From assembly GCF_013179805.1 (NCBI RefSeq), contig NZ_SRRZ01000007.1:1-64000 (forward strand): a stretch of DNA of 64,000 nucleotides, in the 5' to 3' direction. The position numbers and the translations under genes were made by a program. The notes under the pieces were generated by a model, which searched no databases, had not been told where the DNA came from, and saw nothing but the letters and a program-made list of their open reading frames with translations. Position 1 is the stretch's first letter. Every line of letters starts with the position of its first letter. This document shows positions 27,776-36,567 of this stretch, piece after piece. This DNA is from Microcoleus asticus IPMA8 (GTDB taxonomy: Bacteria > Cyanobacteriota > Cyanobacteriia > Cyanobacteriales > Microcoleaceae).

Positions 27776-28789
27776 TTATTTCCCGTAGTGGCCGCCGACA
27801 ACCTTACCCCGAAAAACAACATAATTGTAGATGTTGTAAAAAATCATAATCGGGAGAAGAACGCCCATAAACACAATCATAAATACCAGGGCGCTGGGCG
27901 AAGCTGCGGCTTGGTAAATTGTGATTTGCGAAGGAATAATGTAGGGAAAAACAATCAATCCCAAGCCGATGAAAGTAAGCAAAAAAATTAGAATCGTCCA
28001 GATAAACGGCGTTCGTTCTTCTTTGCTTGCGAGACTTTTCAGCAGCAATCCTACCAACAGCACTCCCAGCAAAGGAATCGTGGCAAAGACATAAACTAGC
28101 GGTTTCTCAAACAACCTGGCTCTAGCACTTTCGTAAAAAATCGGAGTGGCGATCGTAATTAAAATCGCTCCGATTAAAGTTGTCACCGCCGCAATTTTAG
28201 CCGTGCGATAGTGATTTGTTTGCAGTTCGCCCTCCGTTTTCATAATTAGATAGGTTGAACCGATCAAAACATAGCCTTGAATCAGCGTCAAAGCGACCAA
28301 GATCGATCGCCAATCCAGCCAGTCCCAAGTAGTCCCCACAAAGTGACCGGCTTCATCAACCGCAATGCCCTCAAGTACCGCACCGAGGGCAAATCCTTGA
28401 GCTAAAGCTGCTAAAAAACTGCCAGCACCAAAGGCATAATTCCAGAGTAATTTGCGCTTAGAATGCTCGCGAAACTCAAAGGCGACAGCCCGAAATATCA
28501 AACCAAAAAGCATCATGCAAATCGGTATGTACAGCGCTGTCAAAATCGTGCCGTAAGCGAGGGGAAATGCGCCAAATAAAGCGCCTCCCATTAAAACCAG
28601 CCACGTTTCGTTCGCGTCCCAAACGTTGCCCAAACTCGTCATTAAAATGCCCCTGCGTTCCTCGTCGTCAGCAGTCAGAGACAAGATTCCGACTCCCAAG
28701 TCAAAACCGTCTAGCATGACGTATAGCAATAGGAACAAAGCCAAAATTACAAACCAAACTTGCGGGAGAAAATGCTCCAAAGCTTGCAT
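27776..28789 (-). CDS. cydB: Cytochrome bd-type quinol oxidase subunit II
   Basis: Subunit II of a cytochrome bd-type oxidase, which reduces oxygen to water with quinol electrons in the membrane. The 337-aa protein is a typical CydB in length and in its run of hydrophobic helices. It starts with a segment containing VMLDGFDLGVG (about residues 24-34) and contains GNVWDANETWLVLMGG, both hallmarks of the family. The ATG lies 8 bp after the cydA stop; the ribosome site AGGAG overlaps that stop codon, so the two are translationally linked. In cyanobacteria this oxidase can serve in the cytoplasmic or thylakoid membrane as a high-affinity or stress oxidase. Confidence 0.96.
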   Translation of the reverse strand: MQALEHFLPQVWFVILALFLLLYVMLDGFDLGVGILSLTADDEERRGILMTSLGNVWDANETWLVLMGGALFGAFPLAYGTILTALYIPICMMLFGLIFRAVAFEFREHSKRKLLWNYAFGAGSFLAALAQGFALGAVLEGIAVDEAGHFVGTTWDWLDWRSILVALTLIQGYVLIGSTYLIMKTEGELQTNHYRTAKIAAVTTLIGAILITIATPIFYESARARLFEKPLVYVFATIPLLGVLLVGLLLKSLASKEERTPFIWTILIFLLTFIGLGLIVFPYIIPSQITIYQAAASPSALVFMIVFMGVLLPIMIFYNIYNYVVFRGKVVGGHYGK

Positions 28790-28797
28790 ACAATCTC

Positions 28798-30240
28798 CTA
28801 TTGTTGTGCTTCTACGGGACGTTGATCGGGAATGTGTTCTCCGGCTTCACTTTCGATTGCGGGTTCATTGTCTAATCCCGGTACTGGCAGAGTTAAATTA
28901 GGCCCTTGGCGGATAATTCTGCTGCCAAAATACAAGGCACAAACAAACAAAAAGCTGTAAACAACGGCAAAGAAACTGAGAGAAGTTAAAACATTGCTGG
29001 CGGGGATGTTTGACACCGCGTCAGCAGTGCGAATTTGCCCGTATAAAGCCCAAGGTTGTCTGCCGACACAGCGGACAATCCAACCCGATTCTACAGCAAT
29101 ATACCCCAGGGGAGCAGCTAATACCCAAGCGCGCATCAGCCAAGGTTGACTGCTAATATTTTCAGCAGCAAGTTTGCCCCGCATCCACTGAATTATACTG
29201 AACAGCATCAATCCTAAAAAGAAGAATCCAATCCCGGACATGATGCGGAAACAATAATAGATTAAACCCACCATACGGGGTCTATTTTCTGGCTTCCATT
29301 CCTTCAATCCGAGTACGGGTTCGGAGAGTTTTTGTTTGAATTCCAGAATGTATCCTAAGCCATTGGACACGGTAATTTCCCAGTCATTTTTTTGGGCTTT
29401 TTCATTAGGCAAAGCTAGCAAAGTCCAATCTGCTGACTCTCCCGCTGGTGAAGTTTCCCACTTAGCTTCGATTGCTGCTAATTTAGTGGGTTGATAGTGA
29501 TAAACTTGTTCGGCGCTCAAATGTCCGATGTATATCTGCAAAGGTGCAACGGCGATTGCTGTCGCTATGGCAATTTTTAAAGATTTGGAAAAAAAGGCTT
29601 GGTTGCGCTTATTGAGAATGTACCAAGCGCTAATGCCGCCAATGACAAACAGCGAAGTTTCTAACGTCGCAAAAAACATATGGAGAATGCTGTTTAATGC
29701 GAACGGGTTCATAATTGCTTGAAAGTAATCGCTGACAATAAACTTGCCATTGACCATTTCTCCGCCCGCAGGAGTTTGCAGCCAAGAGTTAGCGACTAAA
29801 ATCCAGACGGTTGATAGGTTCGCGCCGAAGGCTACCATGATTGTAGCGAAATAATGGACGATCGGGTGAACGCGCTCCCAACCAAACAGCATAATTCCTA
29901 AAAAGCCGGCTTCTAACATAAATGCCATTGAAGCTTCAAAGCCTAAAATGCTGCCAAAAAAGTCACCAACAGCTTCAGAAAATGGTGCCCAATTTGTGCC
30001 GAATTGAAATTCCATTGGAATTCCAGAAGCTACTCCTATTCCGAAGTTAAGGACGTAAAGTTTAGACCAAAAACGAGCGTGATGGTAGTAGTCTGGATTG
30101 CGAGTTTTCAGCCACATTCCTTCAACAATTACCAGATAAATTCCCATTCCCGTAGTCAGAACTGGCCACAGCATATGGAATATGGCGGTTAGCGCAAATT
30201 GCATCCGCGATAGCGCCACGGTGTTAGATAAGATATCCAT
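28798..30240 (-). CDS. cydA: Cytochrome bd-type quinol oxidase subunit I
   Basis: The haem-bearing subunit I, 480 aa. Expected haem ligands are visible: His22 (FHMLW), His187 (LHMFF) and Met334 in FRIM, plus Glu102 and Glu110 of the helix GFEASMAFMLEAGFLG. The Q-loop between about residues 245 and 320 is short, as in CioA-like enzymes, which are often cyanide-tolerant. The GRQPW motif is at 393-397, but the preceding position that is Glu in E. coli CydA (Glu445) is Cys391 here (GWIVRCVGRQPW). Whether haem d is bound at all cannot be read from sequence. The ribosome site AAGGA is 7 bp before the ATG. cydB follows 8 bp downstream. Confidence 0.95.
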   Translation of the reverse strand: MDILSNTVALSRMQFALTAIFHMLWPVLTTGMGIYLVIVEGMWLKTRNPDYYHHARFWSKLYVLNFGIGVASGIPMEFQFGTNWAPFSEAVGDFFGSILGFEASMAFMLEAGFLGIMLFGWERVHPIVHYFATIMVAFGANLSTVWILVANSWLQTPAGGEMVNGKFIVSDYFQAIMNPFALNSILHMFFATLETSLFVIGGISAWYILNKRNQAFFSKSLKIAIATAIAVAPLQIYIGHLSAEQVYHYQPTKLAAIEAKWETSPAGESADWTLLALPNEKAQKNDWEITVSNGLGYILEFKQKLSEPVLGLKEWKPENRPRMVGLIYYCFRIMSGIGFFFLGLMLFSIIQWMRGKLAAENISSQPWLMRAWVLAAPLGYIAVESGWIVRCVGRQPWALYGQIRTADAVSNIPASNVLTSLSFFAVVYSFLFVCALYFGSRIIRQGPNLTLPVPGLDNEPAIESEAGEHIPDQRPVEAQQ

Positions 30241-30637
30241 TGTTATATCCTTTGTCAGTTCAAGAGAGGTTAGCTTGCAAAAATTCCAGAATTGACATTG
30301 ATAATGTAACCCAGAAATTTACTTAGTGCAGAATTAACCCAATTATCTTTATTAAAAATTAAGATTTGCTATTTGAAGTAAGGAGGAAGAAGGAAGAGGA
30401 AAGAATCCCGACGGAAAGGGCAATTAAATTGAGGGTTTCAGCTATTAAGCACGTCATAACCGTCGTGGCACTTGCTATAATAGTAATTTAACTAAATTAT
30501 CGACCTTGTGCCAAAATCAACTTAAAATAAAAAACTTGCTCTCAATCTTCCTCTTCTTTCCTGTCCTTTGTAGTCTCTGCAATTAATTAACAGAAAATCT
30601 CTCGATCAGTCATTAAGATATAAAATCTACAATGGTA
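30241..30637. other. Spacer upstream of cydA
   Basis: This 397-bp A/T-rich spacer holds the cydA ribosome site (AAGGA, 30248-30252 on the minus strand) and presumably its promoter, which I cannot place. On the plus strand TGCTATAAT (-10 hexamer at 30476-30481) resembles an extended -10 box that would drive transcription antisense to the exported-protein gene; this is weak. No coding sequence is visible. Confidence 0.4.
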
Positions 30638-31111
30638 TTACCTAACCGTGACACTGTAACTAAGTTTAAACGGTTTAAAAGTAGCTTTATTTTTGGCTGT
30701 TCCGCTCAATTCAAGTTCGTAAATGCCAACCTTCGGAAATACAATGTCTGCTCCTGGTATTCCTTGATATTTTTCCGCAGATATGGCTTTTAAAGGCGGC
30801 TGCATCAGTGGCTTATCCCCTTCTTTGCGCTCTTTCGGATAAACCGCTAATTTGCAATTGCACTGCTCTAGTGGGATGATTTGACCGCCCCTGCGAGTCA
30901 GCGCAAACCACACTTTCGCAGGCTGTCCGGCGCGGGGGTTGTGGTTGGGTTCTAGGTGAAAGGTAGCTGCTACATCTCCCGATACTTCGACTTCGTGCGC
31001 CAAAACGGAAATCGAGTTTAACTGCGGCGCATTGGGAATTGCTGCTTCAATTAGCAATCCCAAAAAAACTAACAATCCCAAACTTTTACTTTTGTTTGAC
31101 AGGCGAAACAT
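30638..31111 (-). CDS. Small exported protein, FixH/YtkA-like beta fold
   Basis: A 157-aa protein. A hydrophobic segment at residues 12-26 and a region ending near SVLAHEV (about 35-41) suggest a signal peptide with cleavage close to Ala38. The mature part (FHLEPNHNPRAGQPAKVWFALTR, then IIPLEQCNCKLAVYP) resembles the single beta-sandwich of FixH/YtkA-like domains, which often occur beside copper or cytochrome oxidase assembly genes. The pair CNC and the nearby His residues could bind a metal; this is inference. The ATG overlaps the 3' end of the upstream membrane-protein gene by 26 bp and has its own GGAGAA ribosome site, so the two are almost certainly co-expressed. The function is not known. 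Confidence 0.7.
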   Translation of the reverse strand: MFRLSNKSKSLGLLVFLGLLIEAAIPNAPQLNSISVLAHEVEVSGDVAATFHLEPNHNPRAGQPAKVWFALTRRGGQIIPLEQCNCKLAVYPKERKEGDKPLMQPPLKAISAEKYQGIPGADIVFPKVGIYELELSGTAKNKATFKPFKLSYSVTVR

Positions 31112-32291
31112 AGAACTTCTCCAATGATAAAACAGACCAAAACAAACGCGATCGCACTAGCAAGACGCCCAGGGTAATTATACCCAAAAGCAGCGCCCGC
31201 AATTGATTAACCGCCGTCCATTCAAAGCCGCCGAGATAGTGGGAACCGATGAGTGCCGCGTGTACAGCGCACAGCAAGAAAGCTGGAACGCTTAACAGGT
31301 GAAGCATTCGCCACAGCTTGCCTAAAAAATTTTGAATGCGATCGACACTTGTAACTGCCGCCGGCAACATCAACAGCAGGGACAGCATCCCAGCAGCCAT
31401 TCCCAACTGATGCTGCGGCAACATGAAAGACACAGCATCAAAATTCCATCGCAGCGTATGATCCAGCATATGAAACGTGTGGGCGACGGCTAGGACAAAC
31501 GCGCCCACACCTAAGGCGCGGCGATAGCGCAGCAGTTGCGGCAAAAACTTGCTAACCGGACGCGCCAACAGTGCTAGCATCAAGCACAGCAGCGCTGCGT
31601 GGCCCGTAAAATCTACCATTTCATCGGTTCGCAGCAAGGTAAGAATCCCGATCGCCACCGTCACCCAACCACCCGCACGAAAAAGTTGACTCCGCCTGTT
31701 AGCGCTCAATCTGCCAGCAAAAAAACCCACTCCCAGCATAGTTGGCAGCGTACCGAGTCCGAAGGCCAGCATCGTCGCCGCACCCAAAACCGGGTTTCCC
31801 GTTTCCGTCGCCTTAATCTGCGCCGCGTAGAGGAAACCGCAGGGAATCAAACCCCAAAGCAAACCCAAAGCAATCGGCACCCACCATTTTTTTTGTGCCG
31901 AAAGCTTGTTCATTGCTTGTCCGACTCGATCGTGCGACATTGGGTGCAGCAGCGGCAATCCGGGCAGCAAACCCGGTTTAATTTGCACTACTCCGAACCA
32001 AATCAGCATCGTGCCCGTGAGAATGGCGATCGCCCGCCGCAATTCGCTACCCGTACCTGCCAAAAGTCCGCCTGCAATTAACACCGAACCCAGTCCGCCA
32101 ATTCCAGCACCAACGAAAGCGTAAGCAGCAATTCTCCCCAAATTGAGCAGTAGGTGAAAGCGCAAAGTAGCTAATTTATCCTTGCCGGTACTAGAGAGCG
32201 AAAACGCCATTGCCAGCGGGCCGCACATCCCCGTGCAGTGACCGAAACTGCCGAGAAACCCCAAAGCGCTAATTAGCAGCAGGTCTAGCAT
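31086..32291 (-). CDS. SafE/DsbD-like membrane protein with histidine-rich C-terminal membrane domain
   Basis: A polytopic membrane protein of 401 aa. The N-terminal half (about 1-215) is of the DsbD/CcdA-SafE type, with the cysteine motif GHCTGMCGP at 17-25 and a second proline-cysteine site IPCGFLYAA near 149-157. Such proteins move electrons or help metal handling in cytochrome maturation. The C-terminal half (about 225-385) has several helices with histidines at 271, 274, 278, 331, 344 and 351, which could hold b-type haem as in ferric-reductase-like domains; this is inference. I chose the ATG at 32291 over the TTG at 32309 because the hydrophobic helix then starts directly. The gene overlaps the exported protein gene downstream and sits near cydAB. 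Confidence 0.75.
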   Translation of the reverse strand: MLDLLLISALGFLGSFGHCTGMCGPLAMAFSLSSTGKDKLATLRFHLLLNLGRIAAYAFVGAGIGGLGSVLIAGGLLAGTGSELRRAIAILTGTMLIWFGVVQIKPGLLPGLPLLHPMSHDRVGQAMNKLSAQKKWWVPIALGLLWGLIPCGFLYAAQIKATETGNPVLGAATMLAFGLGTLPTMLGVGFFAGRLSANRRSQLFRAGGWVTVAIGILTLLRTDEMVDFTGHAALLCLMLALLARPVSKFLPQLLRYRRALGVGAFVLAVAHTFHMLDHTLRWNFDAVSFMLPQHQLGMAAGMLSLLLMLPAAVTSVDRIQNFLGKLWRMLHLLSVPAFLLCAVHAALIGSHYLGGFEWTAVNQLRALLLGIITLGVLLVRSRLFWSVLSLEKFYVSPVKQK

Positions 32292-32472
32292 TTTGCTGGT
32301 TTTTCCCAAATAATTTCATCAAGATATTGACAAGATTTTCTTTTGTTATTGCCCGCTTTTTTCTTAACTTTGTACAAATATTTATCTTAATCTATTTTGT
32401 CAAAACAAAAGTTGTCAAACTTCTCTCCGACCTCACCAATATCAAAAATGACTGAAGACTGATGACTAATAA

Positions 32473-33540
32473 CTACTTTTTTTCTGGATGCGTCGCTTCC
32501 GGCGAAGCTGCACCCATTTGATTTATAGCAGCAATTAGCTGATAAAGTCGCCCCAAATCCCGCTGGTTGAAATGCAAAGTCAGGCGCGGCAGATCGAAAG
32601 TTGCATCTCCTATTTCCGGTTCCAAAGCTTGACTTTTTTCAATTTTTCCGGTGACAACAATATCGCTAAAATCAGCATTTAGCCGATCGACATTCTCCTC
32701 AGAAAGCTCTGTTTTCAAGCGAATTACCAGTTTTTCGCGCACGTAGCGGCAGGAGTGATAAACCAGATAAAAACTACCGATCGCCTCGCAAGCGACATTT
32801 ACATCGTCAGTAATTGTATACAGGCTGCGATCGTCGGCTGAAATCAAACCCCGGTCGCGCATTTGTTTTTGCACAAAATAATTCCAATCGTGCCAATAAT
32901 CTCCTCCCGGTCGATCGATCAATACCACAGGAGCCGGCCCGAACTTGCCAGTTTGAGTCAAAGTCAGACACTCAAAAGCCTCGTCCAGAGTGCCGAAACC
33001 GCCCGGAAACAGAGCCAAAGCATCGCTTTCCCGGAGAAAAAATAACTTGCGAGTGAAAAAATATTTAAATTTGAGCAATTTGGGATCGCCGGCAATGAAA
33101 GGATTAGAACTCTGCTCGAAAGGTAACTGAATGTTCAGCCCAAAAGAACGTTCAGCAGTCGCCCCCTCGTTCCCCGCCTGCATAATTCCCCCGCCGCCGC
33201 CAGTAATCACCATAAACCCCTGCTGGGCGATGGCGCGCGCAAACTCTCTGGCCATCAAATACTCCGCAGATTGCGGTGACACCCTTGCCGAACCAAAAAT
33301 CACAATTTTGCGAACGTGGCGGTAAGGATAAAACATCTCAAAAGCCTTTTCCATATCTCGCAGAGACGACGAGATAATTTTCCAGTCTAGGCGATCGATC
33401 TCCTCTCCGGCCATTTGCACTATAGTAGAGAGCGATCGTTCGATCCACTCAGAGTGCTTCAACATTGGGAAGCGATCGATCAAATCGATCAATTCAGCTT
33501 GGAGGGACTCAAGACCTTGACCAGACCCAGAAGGAATCAT
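32473..33540 (-). CDS. LOG family protein (TIGR00730-like Rossmann fold)
   Basis: A 355-aa protein of the lysine decarboxylase-like / LOG family. Members cleave nucleoside monophosphates to a base and ribose 5-phosphate; in plants they activate cytokinin. The fold is seen as IFGSARVS at 81-88, the nucleotide loop TGGGGGIMQAGNEGA at 113-127 and the signature PGGFGTLDEAFE at 179-190. It is longer than the usual 180-220 aa, with about 75 residues before the core and a C-terminal extension of about 80 residues (rich in charged residues from 270 on). The substrate cannot be told from sequence. The ATG at 33540 has only a weak ribosome site. It stands alone, with 182 bp to the downstream gene. Confidence 0.85.
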   Translation of the reverse strand: MIPSGSGQGLESLQAELIDLIDRFPMLKHSEWIERSLSTIVQMAGEEIDRLDWKIISSSLRDMEKAFEMFYPYRHVRKIVIFGSARVSPQSAEYLMAREFARAIAQQGFMVITGGGGGIMQAGNEGATAERSFGLNIQLPFEQSSNPFIAGDPKLLKFKYFFTRKLFFLRESDALALFPGGFGTLDEAFECLTLTQTGKFGPAPVVLIDRPGGDYWHDWNYFVQKQMRDRGLISADDRSLYTITDDVNVACEAIGSFYLVYHSCRYVREKLVIRLKTELSEENVDRLNADFSDIVVTGKIEKSQALEPEIGDATFDLPRLTLHFNQRDLGRLYQLIAAINQMGAASPEATHPEKK

Positions 33541-33732
33541 GAATTTTTCCGAAACGGTAACAATTTGTCGCTAATAAAAATTAAGGGGCAAGCCAAATTT
33601 AGAAGCCAATAGCCACCAGCAAATTGCCCTGCTGGCAACTAATAACTTTTCCAGTAGCTTTGCCCCGGTTCTGAAGCGAGTTAGCTTTCGCGGCCCAAAA
33701 AGAAAGAACAACGCGCACCGCTCGCAGTTGAG

Positions 33733-34056
33733 TTAAATGTACTTTTCCAGAGTGTTTGCCAGAGTAGTTTTCGGAACTGCCCCAACGACCATGTCCACCC
33801 GTTGACCGCCCTTAAATATCATCAGCGTCGGAATGCTGCGGATACCGTATTGGCTCGCCACGTTAGGATTCTCGTCGGTATTAACTTTTACTACCTTGAC
33901 CTGCCCTTCATATTGCTGGGCAATTTCGTCTACGACGGGTGCCACCATCCGACAGGGCCCGCACCAGGGAGCCCAAAAATCCACTAGAACTGGAACTTCG
34001 CTATCGAGCACTTCCTGCTTAAAGGTAGAGTCGGTTACTTGCGCGGCTGCTGACAT
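33733..34056 (-). CDS. trxA: Thioredoxin
   Basis: A 107-aa cytoplasmic thioredoxin that reduces protein disulfides. The active site WCGPC is at 31-35 and the cis-proline motif IPTLMIF lies near residue 75. Length and sequence match classical m-type/TrxA thioredoxins, in cyanobacteria reduced by ferredoxin- or NADPH-dependent reductases. It has its own upstream region with a possible promoter and no close partner gene. Confidence 0.96.
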   Translation of the reverse strand: MSAAAQVTDSTFKQEVLDSEVPVLVDFWAPWCGPCRMVAPVVDEIAQQYEGQVKVVKVNTDENPNVASQYGIRSIPTLMIFKGGQRVDMVVGAVPKTTLANTLEKYI

Positions 34057-34094
34057 CCCTAGCCATCCTTGTAAATACTATTTCTCGGATAACA

Positions 34095-34126
34095 AGTCTA
34101 GCAAAAAATGTAACCACTTGCGTCAA
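34095..34126 (-). promoter_or_regulatory. Possible trxA promoter
   Basis: On the minus strand TTGACG (34126-34121) precedes TGCTAG (17-bp spacing) and TAGACT (20-bp spacing). The distance of about 40 bp to the start codon is plausible. Neither -10 hexamer is strong. Confidence 0.35.
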
Positions 34127-34360
34127 CGATTTTAACAGAAAGCTTATGAAGAAGAATGAAGAAGGCCTTCGGCTTCCGAAGGCAAAAGGAAGAGGGTTGA
34201 AAACAAAAGGCACTTATGTTTCCCAAGGCAGAAGGCCTTCAGCAGAAAAATTCTCCCCCTATTGCCCACTTTCCCACTTTCCCGCTTTCCCACTCTCCCA
34301 CTCTCCGGAGCTAAGAGCCTCTGCTCTGTACCTAGTAGGCAAGAGCGAAGATTTCCCGGA

Positions 34361-34393
34361 AAAAAGGAACCGCCCGAACAGTAGTCCGGGCGG
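34361..34393 (-). terminator. Intrinsic terminator downstream of guaB3
   Basis: On the minus strand CCGCCCG (34393-34387) and CGGGCGG (34376-34370) pair around a 10-nt loop and are followed by TTCCTTTTTT. It lies about 145 bp past the guaB3 stop. Confidence 0.55.
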
Positions 34394-34537
34394 AGTGTGG
34401 TGTGAGGAGTGAACGGAAACATTCGTCTCCGCTTCTTATATTGTGACATCTCCTTCTCGATAATTCCACAACATTCTGTAAATTTCGAGACTATTGAACA
34501 AATTTTGTCAACGTACCCTGGTCTTGGGTCAGTAAAT

Positions 34538-35701
34538 CTACTTACCCATGCCCAACTGCTGAGCTTTTTGATAGACTTTACCCTCAGTCAGTAGAGAAGG
34601 AGCAATTACCACTTCCACTTGCTGCATCTCCTTAATATCCTTAGCGCCCAAGGTGCCCATGCTAGTTTTCAGAGCTCCGAGCAAGTTGTGCGTACCGTCA
34701 TCTAGCAGCGCAGGCCCGCGCAAAATTTGCTCCACAGTACCCGTAGTCCCCACGCGAATGCGAGTGCCGCGCGGCAAAACCGGGCTGGGAGTCGCCATCC
34801 CCCAGTGAAAGCCGCGGCCGGGAGCTTCGGCGGCCCTGGCAAAGGGCGAACCAATCATCACTCCATCCGCACCGCAGGCAATGCACTTGCAGATATCGCC
34901 GCCGGTAATTAAACCGCCGTCAGCAATCACCGACACGTATTTGCCAGTTTCGCGATAGTAGTCGTCCCGCGCGGCGGCGCAGTCTGCTACCGCTGTGGCT
35001 TGGGGAACGCCGACACCCAATACGCCCCTAGACGTGCAAGCAGCCCCCGGCCCTATGCCCACGAGAATGCCCGCAGCGCCAGTTTTCATTAAATTCAGGG
35101 CGACTTCGTAGGTCACGCAGTTGCCCAAAATTACTGGTATCGGCATCTCTTGACAGAATTGAGTCAAATCTAAAGATGAGATCTCTTCAGGGGAAAGGAA
35201 AGCTGTCGAGACTACAGTTGCTTGCACAAAAAATATATCGGCTCCAGATTCAGCAACCGTCCGGCCGTATTTGCTCGCACCGGCGGGGGTACCGCTGACG
35301 GCGGCAATTCCTCCTCCAGCTTTAATTTCTTTAATTCTCAGGTCGATTAATTCTGGCTTGATGGGTTCGGCATAGAGTTGCTGCATCAGGGAAACAAATT
35401 CGTGGTTCCCGACACTGGCGATGCGCTCTAATATTGGCTGGGGGTCGGCATAGCGGGTTTGAATCCCTTCTAGGTTGAGCACGCCCATTGCTCCCAATTC
35501 CGACAGCAAAATCGCCATGCGGACATCGACTACTCCATCCATTGCGCTGGCGATGATCGGGATTTCTCGATCGATCCCGCCAATCTGCCACTTGGTATCT
35601 GCCAAACTCGGATCGAGGGTGCGCTGTCCTGGTACGAGCGCGATTTCATCTATGCCGTAAGCTCGGCGAGCACTTTTGCCCCGCCCAATTTCAATATTCA
35701 C
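34538..35701 (-). CDS. guaB3: IMP dehydrogenase family protein (GuaB3 type)
   Basis: A 387-aa member of the IMPDH/GMP reductase family. The TIM-barrel core has the catalytic cysteine loop GPGAACTSRGVLGVG (Cys222) preceded by GNCVTYEVALNLMKTGAAG, and the later nucleotide-binding part IADGGLITGGDICKCIACGADGVMIG. The CBS pair found in classical GuaB is missing, as is usual for GuaB3 proteins in cyanobacteria and actinobacteria. It acts on the IMP/XMP/GMP node of purine metabolism; the exact reaction direction is inferred from the family. It is a single gene, divergent from the pseudogene at 35824, with its own terminator. Confidence 0.9.
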   Translation of the reverse strand: MNIEIGRGKSARRAYGIDEIALVPGQRTLDPSLADTKWQIGGIDREIPIIASAMDGVVDVRMAILLSELGAMGVLNLEGIQTRYADPQPILERIASVGNHEFVSLMQQLYAEPIKPELIDLRIKEIKAGGGIAAVSGTPAGASKYGRTVAESGADIFFVQATVVSTAFLSPEEISSLDLTQFCQEMPIPVILGNCVTYEVALNLMKTGAAGILVGIGPGAACTSRGVLGVGVPQATAVADCAAARDDYYRETGKYVSVIADGGLITGGDICKCIACGADGVMIGSPFARAAEAPGRGFHWGMATPSPVLPRGTRIRVGTTGTVEQILRGPALLDDGTHNLLGALKTSMGTLGAKDIKEMQQVEVVIAPSLLTEGKVYQKAQQLGMGK

Positions 35702-35823
35702 GCTGTTTCACTTCCACAAGGTATTTAAATTAGAGTAACAAAAAGTTAGCCGGCCCGAGTGTAGCTATCGCACGGCTGTCTTTAAAAAAAGCTCGGCACT
35801 GATTCTGATTGTATCCTAATTAT

Positions 35824-36377
35824 ATGAAATCGAAGGGGGTGCTTTTCCTCAGCAACGGCCACGGGGAAGACGCAATTAACTGTCAAATTCTCAAAGCTTT
35901 GAGAGCATCTGGCGCGGATGTTGATGTTTCGGCGATGACGGTTGTCTGTGACGGGGCTGCTTACAGCCGATCGACCCTGTGCCAATTATTGGGCCTACCA
36001 GTCAAATGCCGTCAGGCGGCGTTTTTTACATGAATCCCCTGTTTTTCGCCAAAGATCTTGGAACCCGGTTAATTACTTTGACTTGGCAGCAATTGCAGGC
36101 TGTTTGGACGCATTCCCGCCACTGCGATTTGGTGGCGACTGGGGCTGTTGTCGATCGGGCGATCGGTCTATCAACCTCGCGCCCCTATATAATTTTTCTG
36201 TCGGATCGTTCTAGTTATTACCAGGGGCGAGTCGATTTGGGTTTTATCTTGTGGCAGTTGCTTTGCTCCGAGAAATGTCTGGCGGTTTTTACTAGAGATG
36301 CTTTGACTGCTGCTGACTTAAACCTACAGGGTTTAAAGAAAGCTCAGTTTGTCGGCGCGATCGCAAATTCCGACATT
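35824..36377 (+). pseudogene. Lipid-A-disaccharide-synthase-related protein, frameshifted and truncated
   Basis: The first part reads MKSKGVLFLSNGHGEDAIN and on to DGAAYSRST, typical of the N-terminus of the TIGR03492 family (glycosyltransferases related to LpxB). Near 35977 the frame shifts, and the second frame continues with VPIIGPTSQMPSGGVFYM and DLVATGAVVDRAIGL, up to LKKAQFVG near 36356. About half of the usual protein of roughly 400 aa is then missing. The break falls at a HIP1 site directly before a decayed NfeD-like gene on the other strand. The gene is surely inactive. Confidence 0.8.
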
Positions 36378-36567
36378 TCAAGCCATACCCTCCAGCAGCA
36401 AGGTAATCTTGTCAATTCCCTCCACATAAACCAGCTCCCCCGGTTTAAAAGTTATGCGTTTATCGCACCGAAGCAGGCTATCAACTGCTGTGGAATGCGA
36501 CGAAGCCGAATTTGTCAGGTCGAATTTCTTCTTCTACGATCGCGTTTTCCAAATGCCTGACAGTCAT
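36378..36567 (-). pseudogene. Relic of an NfeD-type OB-fold mini-protein
   Basis: Read on the minus strand it begins MTVRHLENAIVEEEIRP, as in the intact copies, but the invariant SSWWPAK is SS followed by TGA and TAG: both tryptophan codons have become stops. A one-base shift follows, and the reading resumes with CDKRITFKPGELVYVEGID. It is the fourth member of the tandem mini-protein array and lies against the broken end of the LpxB-like pseudogene. Confidence 0.85.

Larger units (their letters stand above)
34057..34537. other. Spacer trxA-guaB3 with dispersed repeats
   Basis: This 481-bp stretch contains the trxA upstream region, an interspersed repeat (GAAGGCCTTCGGCTTCCGAAGGC and relatives, 34160-34240) that recurs near 46030-46095, a heptad/octad tract of CCCACTTT, CCCGCTTT and CCCACTCT units (34265-34306) and the guaB3 terminator. 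No gene is visible; short open frames here only translate the repeats. Confidence 0.6.

Noticed and set aside
32292..32309. TTG at 32309 as start of the SafE/DsbD-like protein
   Set aside because: ATG at 32291 places the start right at the first hydrophobic helix, as usual for this family. The six extra residues add nothing conserved.
34144..34449. Open frames on both strands in the trxA-guaB3 spacer
   Set aside because: They translate interspersed repeats (CCCACTTT units and GGCCTTCGGC elements) and have no family resemblance.
36378..36567. Plus-strand reading through 36560 as the natural C-terminus of the LpxB-like protein
   Set aside because: From about 36360 on, the sequence is the complement of a decayed mini-protein gene and shows no match to the LpxB-like family.
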